DNA from: Rhodobacter sp. | GTDB lineage: Bacteria; Pseudomonadota; Alphaproteobacteria; Rhodobacterales; Rhodobacteraceae | NCBI GenBank assembly: GCA_016704435.1 | Contig: JADJAB010000003.1 | Coordinates: 372,001 to 436,000, forward strand | Length of the DNA: 64,000 nt | Direction of reading: 5' to 3' | Shown: positions 1-9,488 of the stretch, in pieces | Layout of the letters: every line of letters starts with the position of its first letter | Numbering within the stretch: the first letter of the stretch is position 1 | The notes under the pieces: generated by a model | What the model saw: the letters and a program-made list of their open reading frames with translations, nothing else | What the model was told of the DNA's origin: nothing | Databases searched by the model: none | Translations under genes and position numbers: made by a program

Positions 1-294
1 GTGAAATCCACCGCGCGTCTTTTCGGCGACAACAGCGGCCAATGGCTGGCCGGCTTTCTGGTCGCAACGGTGATCCTGCTGGCGGCGGCGGTCATCGTGA
101 CCCTGCCGCCGTCGCGCGGGGTCTGGCCAATGCTGCTGGCGCTGACCGGGGTCTGGGCGATGGGCGCGCATATGGTCTGGCAGATGCGCCATCTCAAGGT
201 CGATGACCCGGTGTCATGTCGGCGGACCTTTCTTGCCAACCGCGATGCCGGCATCATTCTTGTGCTGTTTCTTGCCGCCGCCGCGCTGGTCTGA
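1..294 (+). CDS. ubiA: 4-hydroxybenzoate polyprenyltransferase, C-terminal part (cut by window edge)
   Basis: Only the last 97 codons are in the window, and the first codon (GTG) is probably an internal Val rather than a start. Three hydrophobic segments lie around residues 15-36, 42-60 and 83-97. Between them is the charged stretch LKVDDPVSCRRTFLANRDAG, which matches the conserved D-D-P-x-x-C-x-x-x-F-x-x-N-R-D-A-G ending of UbiA-type prenyltransferases. UbiA attaches the polyprenyl tail to 4-hydroxybenzoate in the inner membrane during ubiquinone synthesis. The following OmpA-like gene is in the same direction. Family assignment rests on the C-terminus alone, so another UbiA-superfamily member is possible. 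Confidence 0.75.
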   Translation: MKSTARLFGDNSGQWLAGFLVATVILLAAAVIVTLPPSRGVWPMLLALTGVWAMGAHMVWQMRHLKVDDPVSCRRTFLANRDAGIILVLFLAAAALV

Positions 295-379
295 TTGATC
301 CCGGCGCGCATAACCCCTAGGAAGCACTGGCAGCCGCCGCGGCGACCTGCCTGATCTGCCAATCCGGACCCTGCTGCCC

Positions 380-2398
380 GTGCCGAAACGCCTCTTGCGC
401 CTTTCCCCGACTTTGCTTGCCGCGCTGGCCTTCGCGCTGGCGGGGGTCTTGATGCTGGCCGTGGCCTTGGCGGCGGCGCTGGTGATCGAACGGCGGACCG
501 AAAAGGTGATAACGGCCCGGCTGGCCGCCGCCAGCATGGACTGGGTCAGCGTTCAGGCCGATGGTCTGCAATTGCAGCTTGCCGGCACCGCCCCGGACGA
601 AGCGGCGCGCTACCGGGCGCTGAACCTGGTCGGCGCGCTGATCGATTCGAGCCGGGTGCGTGACGTGCTGGAGGTGACGCCCGCCTCGGCCCTGTCCGCG
701 CCGCGCTTCTCGGTCGAGATGCTGCGCAATGACGATGGCATCCAGCTGATCGGCCTGATGCCGGAGATGCCGGAAACCGGCGGCATCGACGAGACAGCAC
801 TGGTCGAGGCGGCGGCGAGGCTGACGCCGGGAATCGAGGTCGACAATCTGCTGGAAGCCGCAGCCTGGCCGGCACCGGAGAGCTGGAACGACGCCCTCGC
901 CTTCGGGATCGAGGCGCTGCGGATGCTGGAACGATCGAAGGTCTCGGTCGCGGCGGACCGGGTGGCGGTCACCGCCATCGCCGAAAGCGAAGAGGAAAAG
1001 CGCACGCTGGAAACCCGGCTGGCGGCGCTGAAACCCGAAGGGGTGGCGTTGTCGGCCACCATCTCGGCACCGCGGCCGGTGCTGACGCCGTTCACGCTGC
1101 GCTTCATCCTCGATGCCGAGGGCGCGCGGTTCGACGCCTGCGCCGCCGATACCGAACGCGCCCGCGCCACCATCCTGCGCGCTGCCGAGGCCGCCGGCCT
1201 GCCGCCGGGCGGCGGCTGCACCATCGGGTTGGGCGTGCCGACGCCACGCTGGGCCGATGCGGTCGCGGCGGGCATCGGCGCGGTGGCCGAACTGGGTGCC
1301 GCGACGCTGACATTCTCGGATGCCGATGTGACGCTGCTGGCCGGCGAGTCGGTCTCGCAGGCCGATTTCGACCGCGTGGTGGGCGATCTTCGGGCAGCCC
1401 TGCCGCCGGTATTCTCGCTGGACGCGACGCTGCCGAAGAAAGAGGCCGCACAGGGCCCGGCCGAGTTCACCGCCAAGCTGTCGCCCGAAGGCCGGGTGGA
1501 ACTGCGCGGCCGGCTGACCGACGAGGCCCAGCAGGCCGCCGTCGATGCCTTTGCCCGCGCGGCCTTTGGCGCCGGCGATGTCTATACCGCCACACGGCTG
1601 GACCCCGACCTGCCCGACGGCTGGCCCTTGCGGGTGCTGGCGGGGCTGGAGGCGCTGGCCGAACTGCATGACGGCAGCCTTCTGGTGCGCGCCGATCTGG
1701 TCGCGGTGAAGGGTGTCACCGGCAGCCAGGGCGCGCGGGCCAGGATCACCCAGATCCTCTCGGACAAGCTGGGCCAGGGCAAGACCTTCAAGGTCGATGT
1801 CAGATATGACGAAGAGCTGGACCCGCTGGCCGCCCTGCCCACGCCGCAGGAATGCGCCGCCGAGGTCGCGGCCATCGCGGCGCGGCAGAAGATCAACTTC
1901 ACCCCCGGTTCGGCCGAGATCGCGGCCGACGCGGCGCCGATCATCGCGGCGCTGGCCGAGGCGTTGAAGGATTGCCCCGGCCTGCCGATGGAGATCGGCG
2001 GCCATACCGATGCGCAGGGATCGGAAGGCGGCAACAAGGCGCTGAGCCAGGCCCGCGCCGAGGCGGTTCTGGTCGCGCTGCAGGGCCGGCGGGTGGACGT
2101 GTCGGGGATGACAGCCGTGGGGTATGGCGAGGGCATCCCCGTAGCCGACAACGGCACCGAAGAGGGCCGCGAGGCCAACCGCCGCATCGAATTCGTGCTG
2201 AAGGTACCGGCGGCCCCGGTCGCCTCTGAAGGTGTGGTCGAAGCCGTGCCCGTGGCCGAGGCAACCGCAGCGGCAGCCGCAGGGGGCGCGGCAGGGGAGC
2301 CCGATTTCTCGCCCGATTTTTCCGGCGACACCTCTCCCTCTGTTGCGCCGGCCGAAAAGACGATACGTCCGAAACCGCGCCCCGATCAGGACGGCTGA
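380..2398 (+). CDS. OmpA-family protein with N-terminal membrane anchor
   Basis: 672 residues. An N-terminal hydrophobic segment (about residues 10-35) serves as a membrane anchor or uncleaved signal. A long alpha/beta region with repeated modules resembling BON-type domains follows. The OmpA-like peptidoglycan-binding domain spans about residues 503-608, starting at INFTPGSAEI, with the hallmark GGHTDAQGS and ending with EANRRIEFVL. The tail is acidic and Ala/Pro-rich. OmpA C-domains bind diaminopimelate in peptidoglycan, so this probably links membrane and cell wall in the periplasm. The stop is 15 bases before the next small membrane gene, suggesting co-transcription. The exact role is unknown. 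Confidence 0.85.
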   Translation: MPKRLLRLSPTLLAALAFALAGVLMLAVALAAALVIERRTEKVITARLAAASMDWVSVQADGLQLQLAGTAPDEAARYRALNLVGALIDSSRVRDVLEVTPASALSAPRFSVEMLRNDDGIQLIGLMPEMPETGGIDETALVEAAARLTPGIEVDNLLEAAAWPAPESWNDALAFGIEALRMLERSKVSVAADRVAVTAIAESEEEKRTLETRLAALKPEGVALSATISAPRPVLTPFTLRFILDAEGARFDACAADTERARATILRAAEAAGLPPGGGCTIGLGVPTPRWADAVAAGIGAVAELGAATLTFSDADVTLLAGESVSQADFDRVVGDLRAALPPVFSLDATLPKKEAAQGPAEFTAKLSPEGRVELRGRLTDEAQQAAVDAFARAAFGAGDVYTATRLDPDLPDGWPLRVLAGLEALAELHDGSLLVRADLVAVKGVTGSQGARARITQILSDKLGQGKTFKVDVRYDEELDPLAALPTPQECAAEVAAIAARQKINFTPGSAEIAADAAPIIAALAEALKDCPGLPMEIGGHTDAQGSEGGNKALSQARAEAVLVALQGRRVDVSGMTAVGYGEGIPVADNGTEEGREANRRIEFVLKVPAAPVASEGVVEAVPVAEATAAAAAGGAAGEPDFSPDFSGDTSPSVAPAEKTIRPKPRPDQDG

Positions 2399-2413
2399 GG
2401 CCGGAAAGACCAC

Positions 2414-2743
2414 ATGAACCGCACCGAATTCGTCATTGCCACCGCCATCATCCTGCTTCTGGCCTTTGCCATGGGCTGGTTCACCCATTGGCTGTTGCAC
2501 CGCTTCGCACGGGTGGCGGGCAGCGACCTGGCCGAGATGGACAAGCTGGCGCAATCGCTGCACGAGGCGGAAGAGCTGCGCGACCAGGCGGTGATCTATC
2601 TGGAACAGCGCGAGGGCGAGCTGATGAGCCAGATCGCCCAGACCGAGGCCGAGTTGCGCGCCGCTATGGATGGCTTGCGCGACGCAAGGACCGAGGCCGA
2701 AGAGATGCGCGCCTATATCGAGCGCATGCACGCCAACGGCTGA
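2414..2743 (+). CDS. small membrane-anchored coiled-coil protein
   Basis: 109 residues: one N-terminal transmembrane helix (about residues 7-26, TAIILLLAFAMGWFTHWLLH), then a highly charged heptad-patterned helix (residues 40-105) rich in Glu, Arg, Ala and Leu, which predicts a cytoplasmic coiled coil. No enzymatic motif is visible. It follows the OmpA-like gene by 15 bases and probably shares its mRNA, so an envelope-associated scaffold role is plausible but is inference. I do not recognise a named family. Confidence 0.75.
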   Translation: MNRTEFVIATAIILLLAFAMGWFTHWLLHRFARVAGSDLAEMDKLAQSLHEAEELRDQAVIYLEQREGELMSQIAQTEAELRAAMDGLRDARTEAEEMRAYIERMHANG

Positions 2744-2823
2744 GCGCGGTAAAGAAATCGTGCGGCTGCCGCCGCAAGACCTTTTCCCGGGTCGAGGTCG
2801 TGCCGGCATCCGGCGTTGGCGAA

Positions 2824-2881
2824 TGAGGGGCTCTGCCCCTCAAACTCCCCGGAGTATTTCCACCAAGGCGAAGATGCGGGG
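2824..2881 (+). repeat. Intergenic palindromic repeat, family 1 (copy A)
   Basis: A GC-rich hairpin (GAGGGG-ctct-GCCCCTC) is followed by CCCCGGAGTATTTCCACCAA and GGCGAAGATG. The same architecture, hairpin plus CGGAGTATTT plus CCAAG-GAAG/ATGAA, recurs on the opposite strand at 16960-17002 and 32961-33006, with a weaker variant at 20095-20132. It lies in the 264-base gap between the coiled-coil gene and the aldehyde dehydrogenase. In this position it could act as a terminator or mRNA-stabilising element. Confidence 0.7.
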
Positions 2882-3007
2882 CGGGAAATGCCGCCAGCCT
2901 GCGCCGAGTTGCGCCCGGAACTGGACTTAAGGCCGGCGGAGAACTGGACAAGCCGGGGTCTGCCGTGGCACCACGGGCGGCAACCCCATACAGCATCGGA
3001 GGCCCCC

Positions 3008-4487
3008 ATGCTCGATTCCGTGACCAACCTGCGCGACCTTCTGAAAGACCCCTCGCTTCTGGTGACCAAGGCCTATGTGGCCGGCGAATGGGTGGATGCC
3101 GATGACGGCTCGACCTTCCCGGTGACCAACCCGGCACGTGGCGATGTGATCTGCCAGGTGCCGAACCTCTCCCGCGTGGAAACCGCCCGCGCCATCGCCG
3201 CGGCGAACGCTGCGATGAAGGATTGGGCCGCCCGCCCGGCCAAGGAGCGGTCCGGGATCCTGCGCCGCTGGTTCGACCTGATGATGGCCAACCAGGACGA
3301 TCTGGGCACCATCCTGTGCGCCGAGATGGGCAAGCCCCTGGCCGAGGCCAAGGGCGAGGTCGCCTATGGTGCCAGCTTCATCGAATGGTTCGGCGAAGAG
3401 GCCAAGCGCGTCTACGGCGAGATCATCCCCGGCCATCAGCGCGACAAGCGGCTGACGGTGCTGAAGCAGCCGATCGGCGTTGTCGCCTCGATCACGCCGT
3501 GGAATTTTCCGAATGCGATGATCACCCGCAAATGCGGCCCGGCGCTGGCCGTGGGTTGCGGCTTTGTGGCACGGCCCGCCGCTGAAACACCGCTGTCGGC
3601 GCTGGCGCTGGCTTTGTTGGGGGAACGGGCGGGGCTGCCGAAAGGCATCTTCTCGGTGATCACCTCGAAGCGGTCGTCGGACATCGGCAAGGAGTTCTGC
3701 GAGAACCCGGTGGTGCGCAAGCTGACCTTCACCGGCTCGACCGAAGTCGGGCGGATCCTGTTGCGGCAGGCGGCCGAGCAAGTGATGAAATGCTCGATGG
3801 AACTGGGCGGCAACGCGCCTTTCATCGTGTTCGACGACGCTGACCTGGATGCCGCCGTTGCCGGCGCGATGATGTCGAAGTTCCGCAACAACGGCCAGAC
3901 CTGCGTCTGCGCCAACCGGATCTATGTGCAGGCCGCGGTCTATGACGCCTTTGCCGCCAAGCTGAAGGCCGCCGTGGAAAAGACCCGCGTCGGTGACGGG
4001 CTGACCGATGACGTGCAGTTCGGCCCGCTGGTCAACCATGCCGCCGTCGAGAAGGTGCAAGAGCATATCGCCGACGCCACCGCGAAGGGCGCCAAGGTCA
4101 TCCTGGGCGGCAAGGCGCATGATCTGGGCGGCAACTTCTTTCAGCCGACCGTGCTGACCGGCGTGACCGACGAGATGATCGTGACCAACGAGGAAACCTT
4201 TGGCCCGGTCGCCCCCCCTGTTCAAGTTCGACACTGAAGACGAGGTCGTTGCCAAGGCCAACGCCACCATCTTCGGTCTGGCGTCCTACTTCTACGCCCG
4301 CGACATCGGCCGCATCACCCGCGTGCAGGAAGCGCTGGAATACGGCATCGTCGGCGTGAACACCGGCATCATCTCGACCGAAGTGGCGCCGTTTGGCGGG
4401 GTCAAGCAGTCCGGCCTTGGCCGCGAGGGCAGCCGCCACGGGATGGAGGATTACCTCGAGATGAAATACATCTGCCTCAGCATCTGA
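3008..4487 (+). pseudogene. NAD(P)-dependent aldehyde dehydrogenase (succinate-semialdehyde type), frameshifted
   Basis: About 493 codons if the frame is repaired. Aldehyde dehydrogenase hallmarks are all present: the nucleotide-binding region with FTGSTEVGR, the general base Glu in MELGGNAPF (about residue 265) and the catalytic Cys in NNGQTCVCANR (about residue 299). Reading breaks at about 4211-4217 in a run of seven C: GPVAPP replaces the expected GPVAPLFKFDTEDEV, which continues one frame over and ends at the TGA at 4485. One extra C explains the break, so a sequencing error is likely, though a real mutation cannot be excluded. The ATG at 3008 fits family N-termini better than the GTG/ATG further upstream. 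It closely resembles GabD-type succinate-semialdehyde dehydrogenases, but substrate is not established. It leads a cupin-SDR-aminotransferase gene set. Confidence 0.8.
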
Positions 4488-4522
4488 CATCAGGGCACCT
4501 GACCCCATCGCTGGAGACCGAC

Positions 4523-4876
4523 ATGCAGACCATCACCAGACTGCCCTCGACCGACGGTATCGCCCCTGTAGCTGGCGATCTGGACGGTTGGGTGAAGACC
4601 GAAGGCACCCCAGAAATGAAGACCTGGGTGCTGCATACATCCTCGGATGGCGCGATGATCTCGGGCATCTGGGAATGCACGGTGGGCAGCTACCATGCGA
4701 CCTATACGGCTTACGAATATGTGGTGCTGATCGCGGGGCGTATCGTGATCACGCCCGATGGCGGCACGCCGGTGACCGTCAAGGCAGGCGATTCCTTCGT
4801 GGTCGAGAAAGACTTCAAGGGCACCTGGAAGATCGAAGAGAACGTGCGCAAGCACTTCGATTTCGTTGTGAACTAG
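4523..4876 (+). CDS. cupin domain protein (DUF861/cupin_3 type)
   Basis: 117 residues forming one small beta-barrel. The central part YEYVVLIAGRIVITPDGG, followed by VKAGDSFVVEKDFKGTWKIEE, matches the cupin_3 (DUF861) pattern, including the W-K-I-E strand near the end. These single-domain cupins are often encoded beside dehydrogenases and aminotransferases in catabolic operons; few have a proven function. It lies 35 bases after the aldehyde dehydrogenase and 4 bases before the SDR gene, so it is almost certainly in the same operon. No clear set of metal-ligating His is visible. Confidence 0.8.
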   Translation: MQTITRLPSTDGIAPVAGDLDGWVKTEGTPEMKTWVLHTSSDGAMISGIWECTVGSYHATYTAYEYVVLIAGRIVITPDGGTPVTVKAGDSFVVEKDFKGTWKIEENVRKHFDFVVN

Positions 4877-4880
4877 GGCG

Positions 4881-5612
4881 ATGGCACCGCGCATCGCCGT
4901 CGTCACCGGGGCGGCGGGCGGCATGGGGCGCGCCATTGTTGCGCGGCTTCTGGCCGATGGGTTGTCCGTGGTGGGGGTCGATATCGACGCGGGTGCGCTG
5001 GCAGAGATGGCAAAGACCCGCCCGGCGTTCGAAGCCGAGCCATGTGATCTGACCGACGCGGGCGCGATCTCGGCGCTGTTTGCCCGCATCGTCGCCCGGC
5101 ACGGCGGGATCGACGCGCTGGTGAACAACGCCGGCACCTGCCTGATGTCGGATTTCCCGGACATCCCGGCGGATGAGCTGGACCGCCAGATGGCGATCAA
5201 CTTCTCGTCGGCCTTTCACTGCTGCCAGGGGGCCGTGAAGGCGATGCTGGGCCGCCCGGGTGTGCGCAAGATCGTCAATATCTCGTCGAACGGCGCCTAT
5301 AACTTCGACGTCTTCGACCCGCCGCATTACCGGGCCTCGAAGGCCGCGATGGACACGCTGACCAAAGACCTCGCCCGCCGCTATGCGCGCGACAGGATCG
5401 CGGTGAACTCCATCGCTCCGGCGATGACGGAAACGCCGCTCTTCAACGTGCTGAGCGAAGAGGTGCTGGCCCGTGCCATCGCGGCGATGCCGCATGGGGC
5501 GGCGATGCGGCCGGAACAGGTGGCGGGCTGGGTCGGCTTCCTGATCTCGGACATGGGCGATGTGTCCTCGGGCAACGTCATCATCCTCAACCAGGGGCGC
5601 GACGTGCGGTAA
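4881..5612 (+). CDS. short-chain dehydrogenase/reductase (SDR)
   Basis: 243 residues with all classical SDR motifs: the Rossmann TGxxxGxG (VVTGAAGGMGRAI, residues 7-19), D34-D36 after strand beta2 suggesting NAD(H) preference, NNAG (82-85), the catalytic Ser in NISS (135/136) and YxxxK (Y150, K154). The reaction is oxidation or reduction of an alcohol or carbonyl of unknown identity. It sits four bases after the cupin gene and before an aminotransferase, so it probably processes an intermediate of the same amino- or keto-acid pathway. Confidence 0.88.
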   Translation: MAPRIAVVTGAAGGMGRAIVARLLADGLSVVGVDIDAGALAEMAKTRPAFEAEPCDLTDAGAISALFARIVARHGGIDALVNNAGTCLMSDFPDIPADELDRQMAINFSSAFHCCQGAVKAMLGRPGVRKIVNISSNGAYNFDVFDPPHYRASKAAMDTLTKDLARRYARDRIAVNSIAPAMTETPLFNVLSEEVLARAIAAMPHGAAMRPEQVAGWVGFLISDMGDVSSGNVIILNQGRDVR

Positions 5613-5619
5613 GGGCCAG

Positions 5620-5640
5620 ATTCCTTCGAAGGAATTTGCC
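5620..5640. repeat. Intergenic palindromic repeat, family 2 (half unit)
   Basis: The palindrome ATTCCTTCGAAGGAAT followed by TTGCC. The same core occurs at 35954, 52618 and 61683, where it is followed by a second TTCTTCGAAGAA-like palindrome. Here only the first half is present, in the 43-base gap between the SDR and aminotransferase genes, so it is presumably transcribed and could form an RNA hairpin. Confidence 0.7.
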
Positions 5641-5655
5641 GGACGGAGACGGTGC

Positions 5656-6786
5656 ATGAAGGTCGAAATCCACAAGCTGTTCGAATACCTCCTGGAAACC
5701 GCCAGCGATGAGCCGCCCGAGTGTTTCCTTGGCTTTTCGATGGCCGACCCGCCTGCCTTGGGCGTCTACCTGCCCGACCTCGACCCAGGGCTGAAACTCG
5801 ACTGGAACGGTCTCAGCTTTCAGGGTCTGCCTGTCTTGCGCACCCGCGTCATCGATCAGGCGGGGCTGGCGGGCGCCTGCACCCCCGACGACGTGCTGAT
5901 CACCGCCGGCACCGCCGAAGCGAATTACCTGGTGTTCCGCCAACTGCTTGAACCCGGCGACGAGATCGTCACCGACAGCCCCGGCTGGCCGCAGGCGGGT
6001 GTGATGGCCCGCGCCATCGGGGCGCGGCTGGTCGAGGTGCCACGCCGTGAGGCCGACGGCTGGGCGCTGGACCCGGTCGCCATCGCCGCCGCGATCACCC
6101 CGCGCACGAAGCTGGTCTTCCTGACCAACCCCAACAACCCCACCGGCCGGCTGATCCCCGAGGCCGACCTTCGCGCCATCGCCGCCGCCTGCGACCGCGC
6201 CGGCGTCTGGCTGCTGGTGGACAAGGTCTATGCCGGTCTGGAATGGTCGGGCCCGCGCCCGCCCTCGATCGCCGGACTATATGCGCGCGGCATCACCACC
6301 GGCTCGGTGTCGAAGGCGCTGGGGTTGCAGGGCATCCGCACCGGCTGGCTGATCACGCCCGACAAGGCGCTGCTGCGCGACGCGCTGATCCTGCGCGAGA
6401 ATGCGTCCGAGATCATGAACATCCTGGGCGAGCATATCGCCGAGATCGCGCTGCGCCCCGACCGGCTGGCCGCAGCTCTGACCGCCACGCGCGCTGCGGC
6501 GCAACGGACCTTGCGGAAATTGGATGATTTCATCGCCGCCACGCCGCGCCTGTCCTGGAAGCGACCGGAAGCCGGGCTGATCGGCCTTGCCCGGCTGGAC
6601 GGCATCGATTCGGATGCCCTGGCCCATCGCCTGCTTGAATCGCCATACCGCACCTTCGTGCTGCCCGGATCGGCCTATGGCCAGCCGCAACATATCCGCC
6701 TTGGTGTCGGCGGCGGCGCGGCGGCACGGCTTGAAGACGGTCTGGCACGGCTGGCCGATTGCCTGGCCTCCTGGCCAAGCGCCTGA
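5656..6786 (+). CDS. PLP-dependent aminotransferase, class I/II fold
   Basis: 376 residues from the ATG at 5656. Fold-type I features: the cofactor-binding segment AGTAEANYLVF, the NPNNPTGR motif with its conserved Asn, the D-K-V-Y region (LLVDKVYAGLEW), the Schiff-base Lys in GSVSKALGLQGIRTGW (K220) and a C-terminal Arg in HIRLGVGGG that would bind the substrate carboxylate. The upstream in-frame extension overlaps the family 2 repeat and the SDR gene, so the 5656 start is preferred. It ends the aldehyde dehydrogenase-cupin-SDR operon, so together they may interconvert an amino acid, its keto acid and the derived aldehyde. Substrate unknown. Confidence 0.85.
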   Translation: MKVEIHKLFEYLLETASDEPPECFLGFSMADPPALGVYLPDLDPGLKLDWNGLSFQGLPVLRTRVIDQAGLAGACTPDDVLITAGTAEANYLVFRQLLEPGDEIVTDSPGWPQAGVMARAIGARLVEVPRREADGWALDPVAIAAAITPRTKLVFLTNPNNPTGRLIPEADLRAIAAACDRAGVWLLVDKVYAGLEWSGPRPPSIAGLYARGITTGSVSKALGLQGIRTGWLITPDKALLRDALILRENASEIMNILGEHIAEIALRPDRLAAALTATRAAAQRTLRKLDDFIAATPRLSWKRPEAGLIGLARLDGIDSDALAHRLLESPYRTFVLPGSAYGQPQHIRLGVGGGAAARLEDGLARLADCLASWPSA

Positions 6787-6899
6787 AAACACGGACGCTA
6801 TCCGCTATCACTGCCGCGATTTTGCCTAGCACGGCCGCTTTGCCCAGATTGGTCTCATCGCCCCGCTGCTCGGGGGAACCACGGGAAAGGACTGCTGCC

Positions 6900-7370
6900 A
6901 TGCTGCTCTCGCTCAAATCCATTGCCATCGCCGCCGCCGCCGCGCTTTCGGTTGCCGCCGGTGCCGCCGCCCCCGCCCATGCCTGGGGCAAGAAGGAACA
7001 GGGCTTCGTTGCCGGTGTCGCCACCGCGATCATCATCGACGAGTTGATCGACAACAATCGTCACCGGCGGACCGAAACCTACCGCGAACCGACGCGGCGC
7101 CCGGTCTACGCCGATCCGACGCCCTCTTACGGCTACGGCTCGATCTACCACACCCCGGCCGCGCAGGCCTTCAACAGCTATTCCAGGCACGAGCGCAAGG
7201 CGATCCAGCGCAGCCTGCGCGCCGAAGGCTACTACAACGGCGGGATCGACGGCTCTTTCGGGCCGGGGACCTATCGGGCGATCACGTCCTATGCCCGCGC
7301 CGCAGGGGCCTCGGGGCACCTGAACACCACCGGCGGCGCCTATGCCCTCTATGACGGCCTGATCTTCTGA
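6900..7370 (+). CDS. secreted peptidoglycan-binding-domain protein
   Basis: 156 residues from the ATG at 6900. A signal peptide of about 29 residues ends with APAHA-W. A short hydrophobic stretch (VAGVATAIIIDELI), a Tyr/Pro/Arg-rich linker and a C-terminal PG_binding_1-like repeat follow: RHERKAIQRSLRAEGYYNGG, then GIDGSFGPGTYRAI. This repeat is typical of periplasmic or outer-membrane-lipoprotein-like proteins that bind murein. It is transcribed alone, with an apparent terminator just after it. No catalytic domain is visible. Confidence 0.8.
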   Translation: MLLSLKSIAIAAAAALSVAAGAAAPAHAWGKKEQGFVAGVATAIIIDELIDNNRHRRTETYREPTRRPVYADPTPSYGYGSIYHTPAAQAFNSYSRHERKAIQRSLRAEGYYNGGIDGSFGPGTYRAITSYARAAGASGHLNTTGGAYALYDGLIF

Positions 7371-7393
7371 TCCCCCCGAGAGATCGGCCGTCC

Positions 7394-7432
7394 GGCCCCC
7401 TTCCCTGCGACGGGATGGGGGCCTCTTGCTTT
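7394..7432. terminator. Rho-independent terminator between convergent genes
   Basis: Stem GGCCCCC (7394-7400) and GGGGGCC (7417-7423) with a 16-base loop, followed by TCTTGCTTT. It lies directly after the peptidoglycan-binding gene and abuts the stop of the convergent transglutaminase gene. Confidence 0.6.
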
Positions 7433-9383
7433 CAGCGCGGCACGTCGGGGGACAAATCCCAGGTGAACCAGGTCAGGTCGTAGACACGGTTGCCATCGGC
7501 GATCACCTGCGCCGCATCCCTGGCCGCCACCACCGCACCGTTGCGGCGGAACTGCCACTCCAGCTCCAGCGACCCGATCGGCTGATCGGTCGCACGCAGC
7601 GAAAACCGGAAGGCGGGGTTGGCAATCTCTTCCGCCCGCGGGGCCAGGAATTCCATCGGCGCCCCGCGCACGGTGATCCGGTGGCGAAACACCGCCGGCG
7701 CGCCGGTGGCCAGCGGCGCCCGGCGCGGGCCGCGCAGCCGGTCCGGCAGGTTCGAGGCGAAATCCTCGGCCGCGAAGGGAAAGCTGCGCTCCAGCTCGGT
7801 CCCCGCCAGTTCGGCGCGCGGCAGCAGGTAGCGCTCCACCATCTCGACCCGGTTTCCGGCGCGGTCATCCTGCATCTCCATCTTGCGCACCATCGTCAGG
7901 CCCGGATCGCGGCCCAGATAGAACTCCAGGTAGCTGTCCGAAATCTCGGATGCCGGCGTCGTCGCCCAACGCTGGCGCATCGAATCCGCCGCCCCGCCGC
8001 GATAGACCGAGCGCACTTCCAGCGCGAGGCCGAGCGAGGAGAACAGGAAGGATTCGGTCACGTCGGTCGACCAGGTCCGTTCGGGCGACGCGGGAATGGA
8101 TTCCAGCGCCGCCTGCCCCGGCCCGGTCAGCGGCAGCGCCCAGCCGTAATCGGGCGGCGCAGCGGTGGCGAAACCGCCGCCCTGGTGCGAGGCGGTGGGG
8201 TCCACCCAAAGCGCCTGGCCGCCCAGCGTGATCCGCACGATGGCATGGTCGAAGGCGCCCAGCATCGGCACTTCGCGGTCCAGCGCATAGCCGGCGTCGA
8301 TATCGGTCAGCGCCACCGCCGCCTCCACCCCCAACCGCCGCAGGATCACCACCAGCAAGAGCGCCTTGTCCTTGCAATCACCGAAGCCTGACGCGATCAC
8401 CACCTCGGGCGACCGCGCGAAATACCCCCGCGCCGACCGACAGCGACATAGCGCAATTCGTCCTGCACCAGCCGCAGCGCCGCGATGGCGCGGGTCTCGG
8501 GGTCGGCGCTGGCGGCGGCGATGGCATCCGCCTTAGCCTCCCATTCCGGCGTCAGCGGGTAGTCGGCGGCGTAATGCGGCGTCAGCGCGCCCGACAGCGC
8601 GCCCCAGTCCAGATCAGCCGACAGCCGCAGCACGGCCTCCGGCTCGTCGCCAACGGGGATGTTGTCTTCCCACCGCTCGGGCACATGGGCAACGCGCTGC
8701 CATTCGTGCCGGATCAGCCCACCGGGCAGTGGCGCCTCGACATGACTGATGCGGTCGGGCAGGTCGGCCACCCGCATCGGCCAGTCCTGCGGCCACAGCA
8801 CCACCGCCCGCGTCACCTGCACCGGCACGCCCCATTCCAGCACCGAGACCACCGCCCGTTCACCGGCCGAGGCCAGCGGCTTCATCATCCGCAGGCTGGA
8901 ATAGTCGACGATATCGCCCACCCGCAGGTCGGGAATCTGCATCCAGGCGGTCAGCGTGCCGTCGATGATGCCCTGCTCCAGCCGCTGTTCGCGGCGCAGC
9001 ACCTCTTCGGTCAGGGTGTCGCGCAGGTCGATCTCTTGCCCGTCGCGGATGACCACCAACCGGGTCAGGATGATCCGGTCGAACTGCGGATCGTATTCGA
9101 AACTGATCGTCGCCGCGCGCTCCAGCCCGGCGCGGTCCACCACCTGCAGCACGGTCCGGCCGTAAGAGATCCGGTCTTCGCCGTCCCATTTCGTCTGATG
9201 GTCCGACAGGATGTAATGCACCCCGTCCAGTGCCTGATCCTGCAGCGCCGCGTCCAGGCCCGGCAGCGGCAGGTCATCCACCCAATCGGGGATCGGCCCG
9301 CGGTCAAGGCCCCGCCCAATTTCCTGGGCCAGACCCGGCAGCGCGGTGAAGAGAAAGGCAAAAAGGGCGATCAGGACACGCAT
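7432..9383 (-). pseudogene. DUF3857/transglutaminase-like periplasmic protein, frameshifted
   Basis: Repaired length about 650 codons. It starts at 9383 with a signal peptide (MRVLIALFAFLFTALPGLAQ). An N-terminal DUF3857 domain (residues about 50-250) precedes a transglutaminase-like core carrying the Cys motif ASGFGDCKDKALLL. Between them the frame breaks at about 8424-8447: RYVAVGRRGGISRG appears where a Gly/Tyr/Phe-rich turn leading into ARSPEVVIASGFGD is expected, next to a G5 run. DUF3857-transglutaminase proteins are common in Rhodobacteraceae; function is not well defined. Both halves are intact at the residue level, so a sequencing error or a very recent mutation is likely. Confidence 0.75.
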
Positions 9384-9488
9384 TCGGCACCGGCTTGCAA
9401 GTTTCCCGCAGCCTAGGCGAAGGCCCTGTTGCGAACAAGCCGAAGGGCAGGCCAAGGATTGCCCCGGCTCGTGCGTCTGATATCCATC

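Noticed and set aside
317..2809. 830-codon open frame on the minus strand
   Set aside because: It runs antisense to the OmpA-like and coiled-coil genes, is Arg/Gly/His-rich without family similarity, and is a typical high-GC shadow frame.
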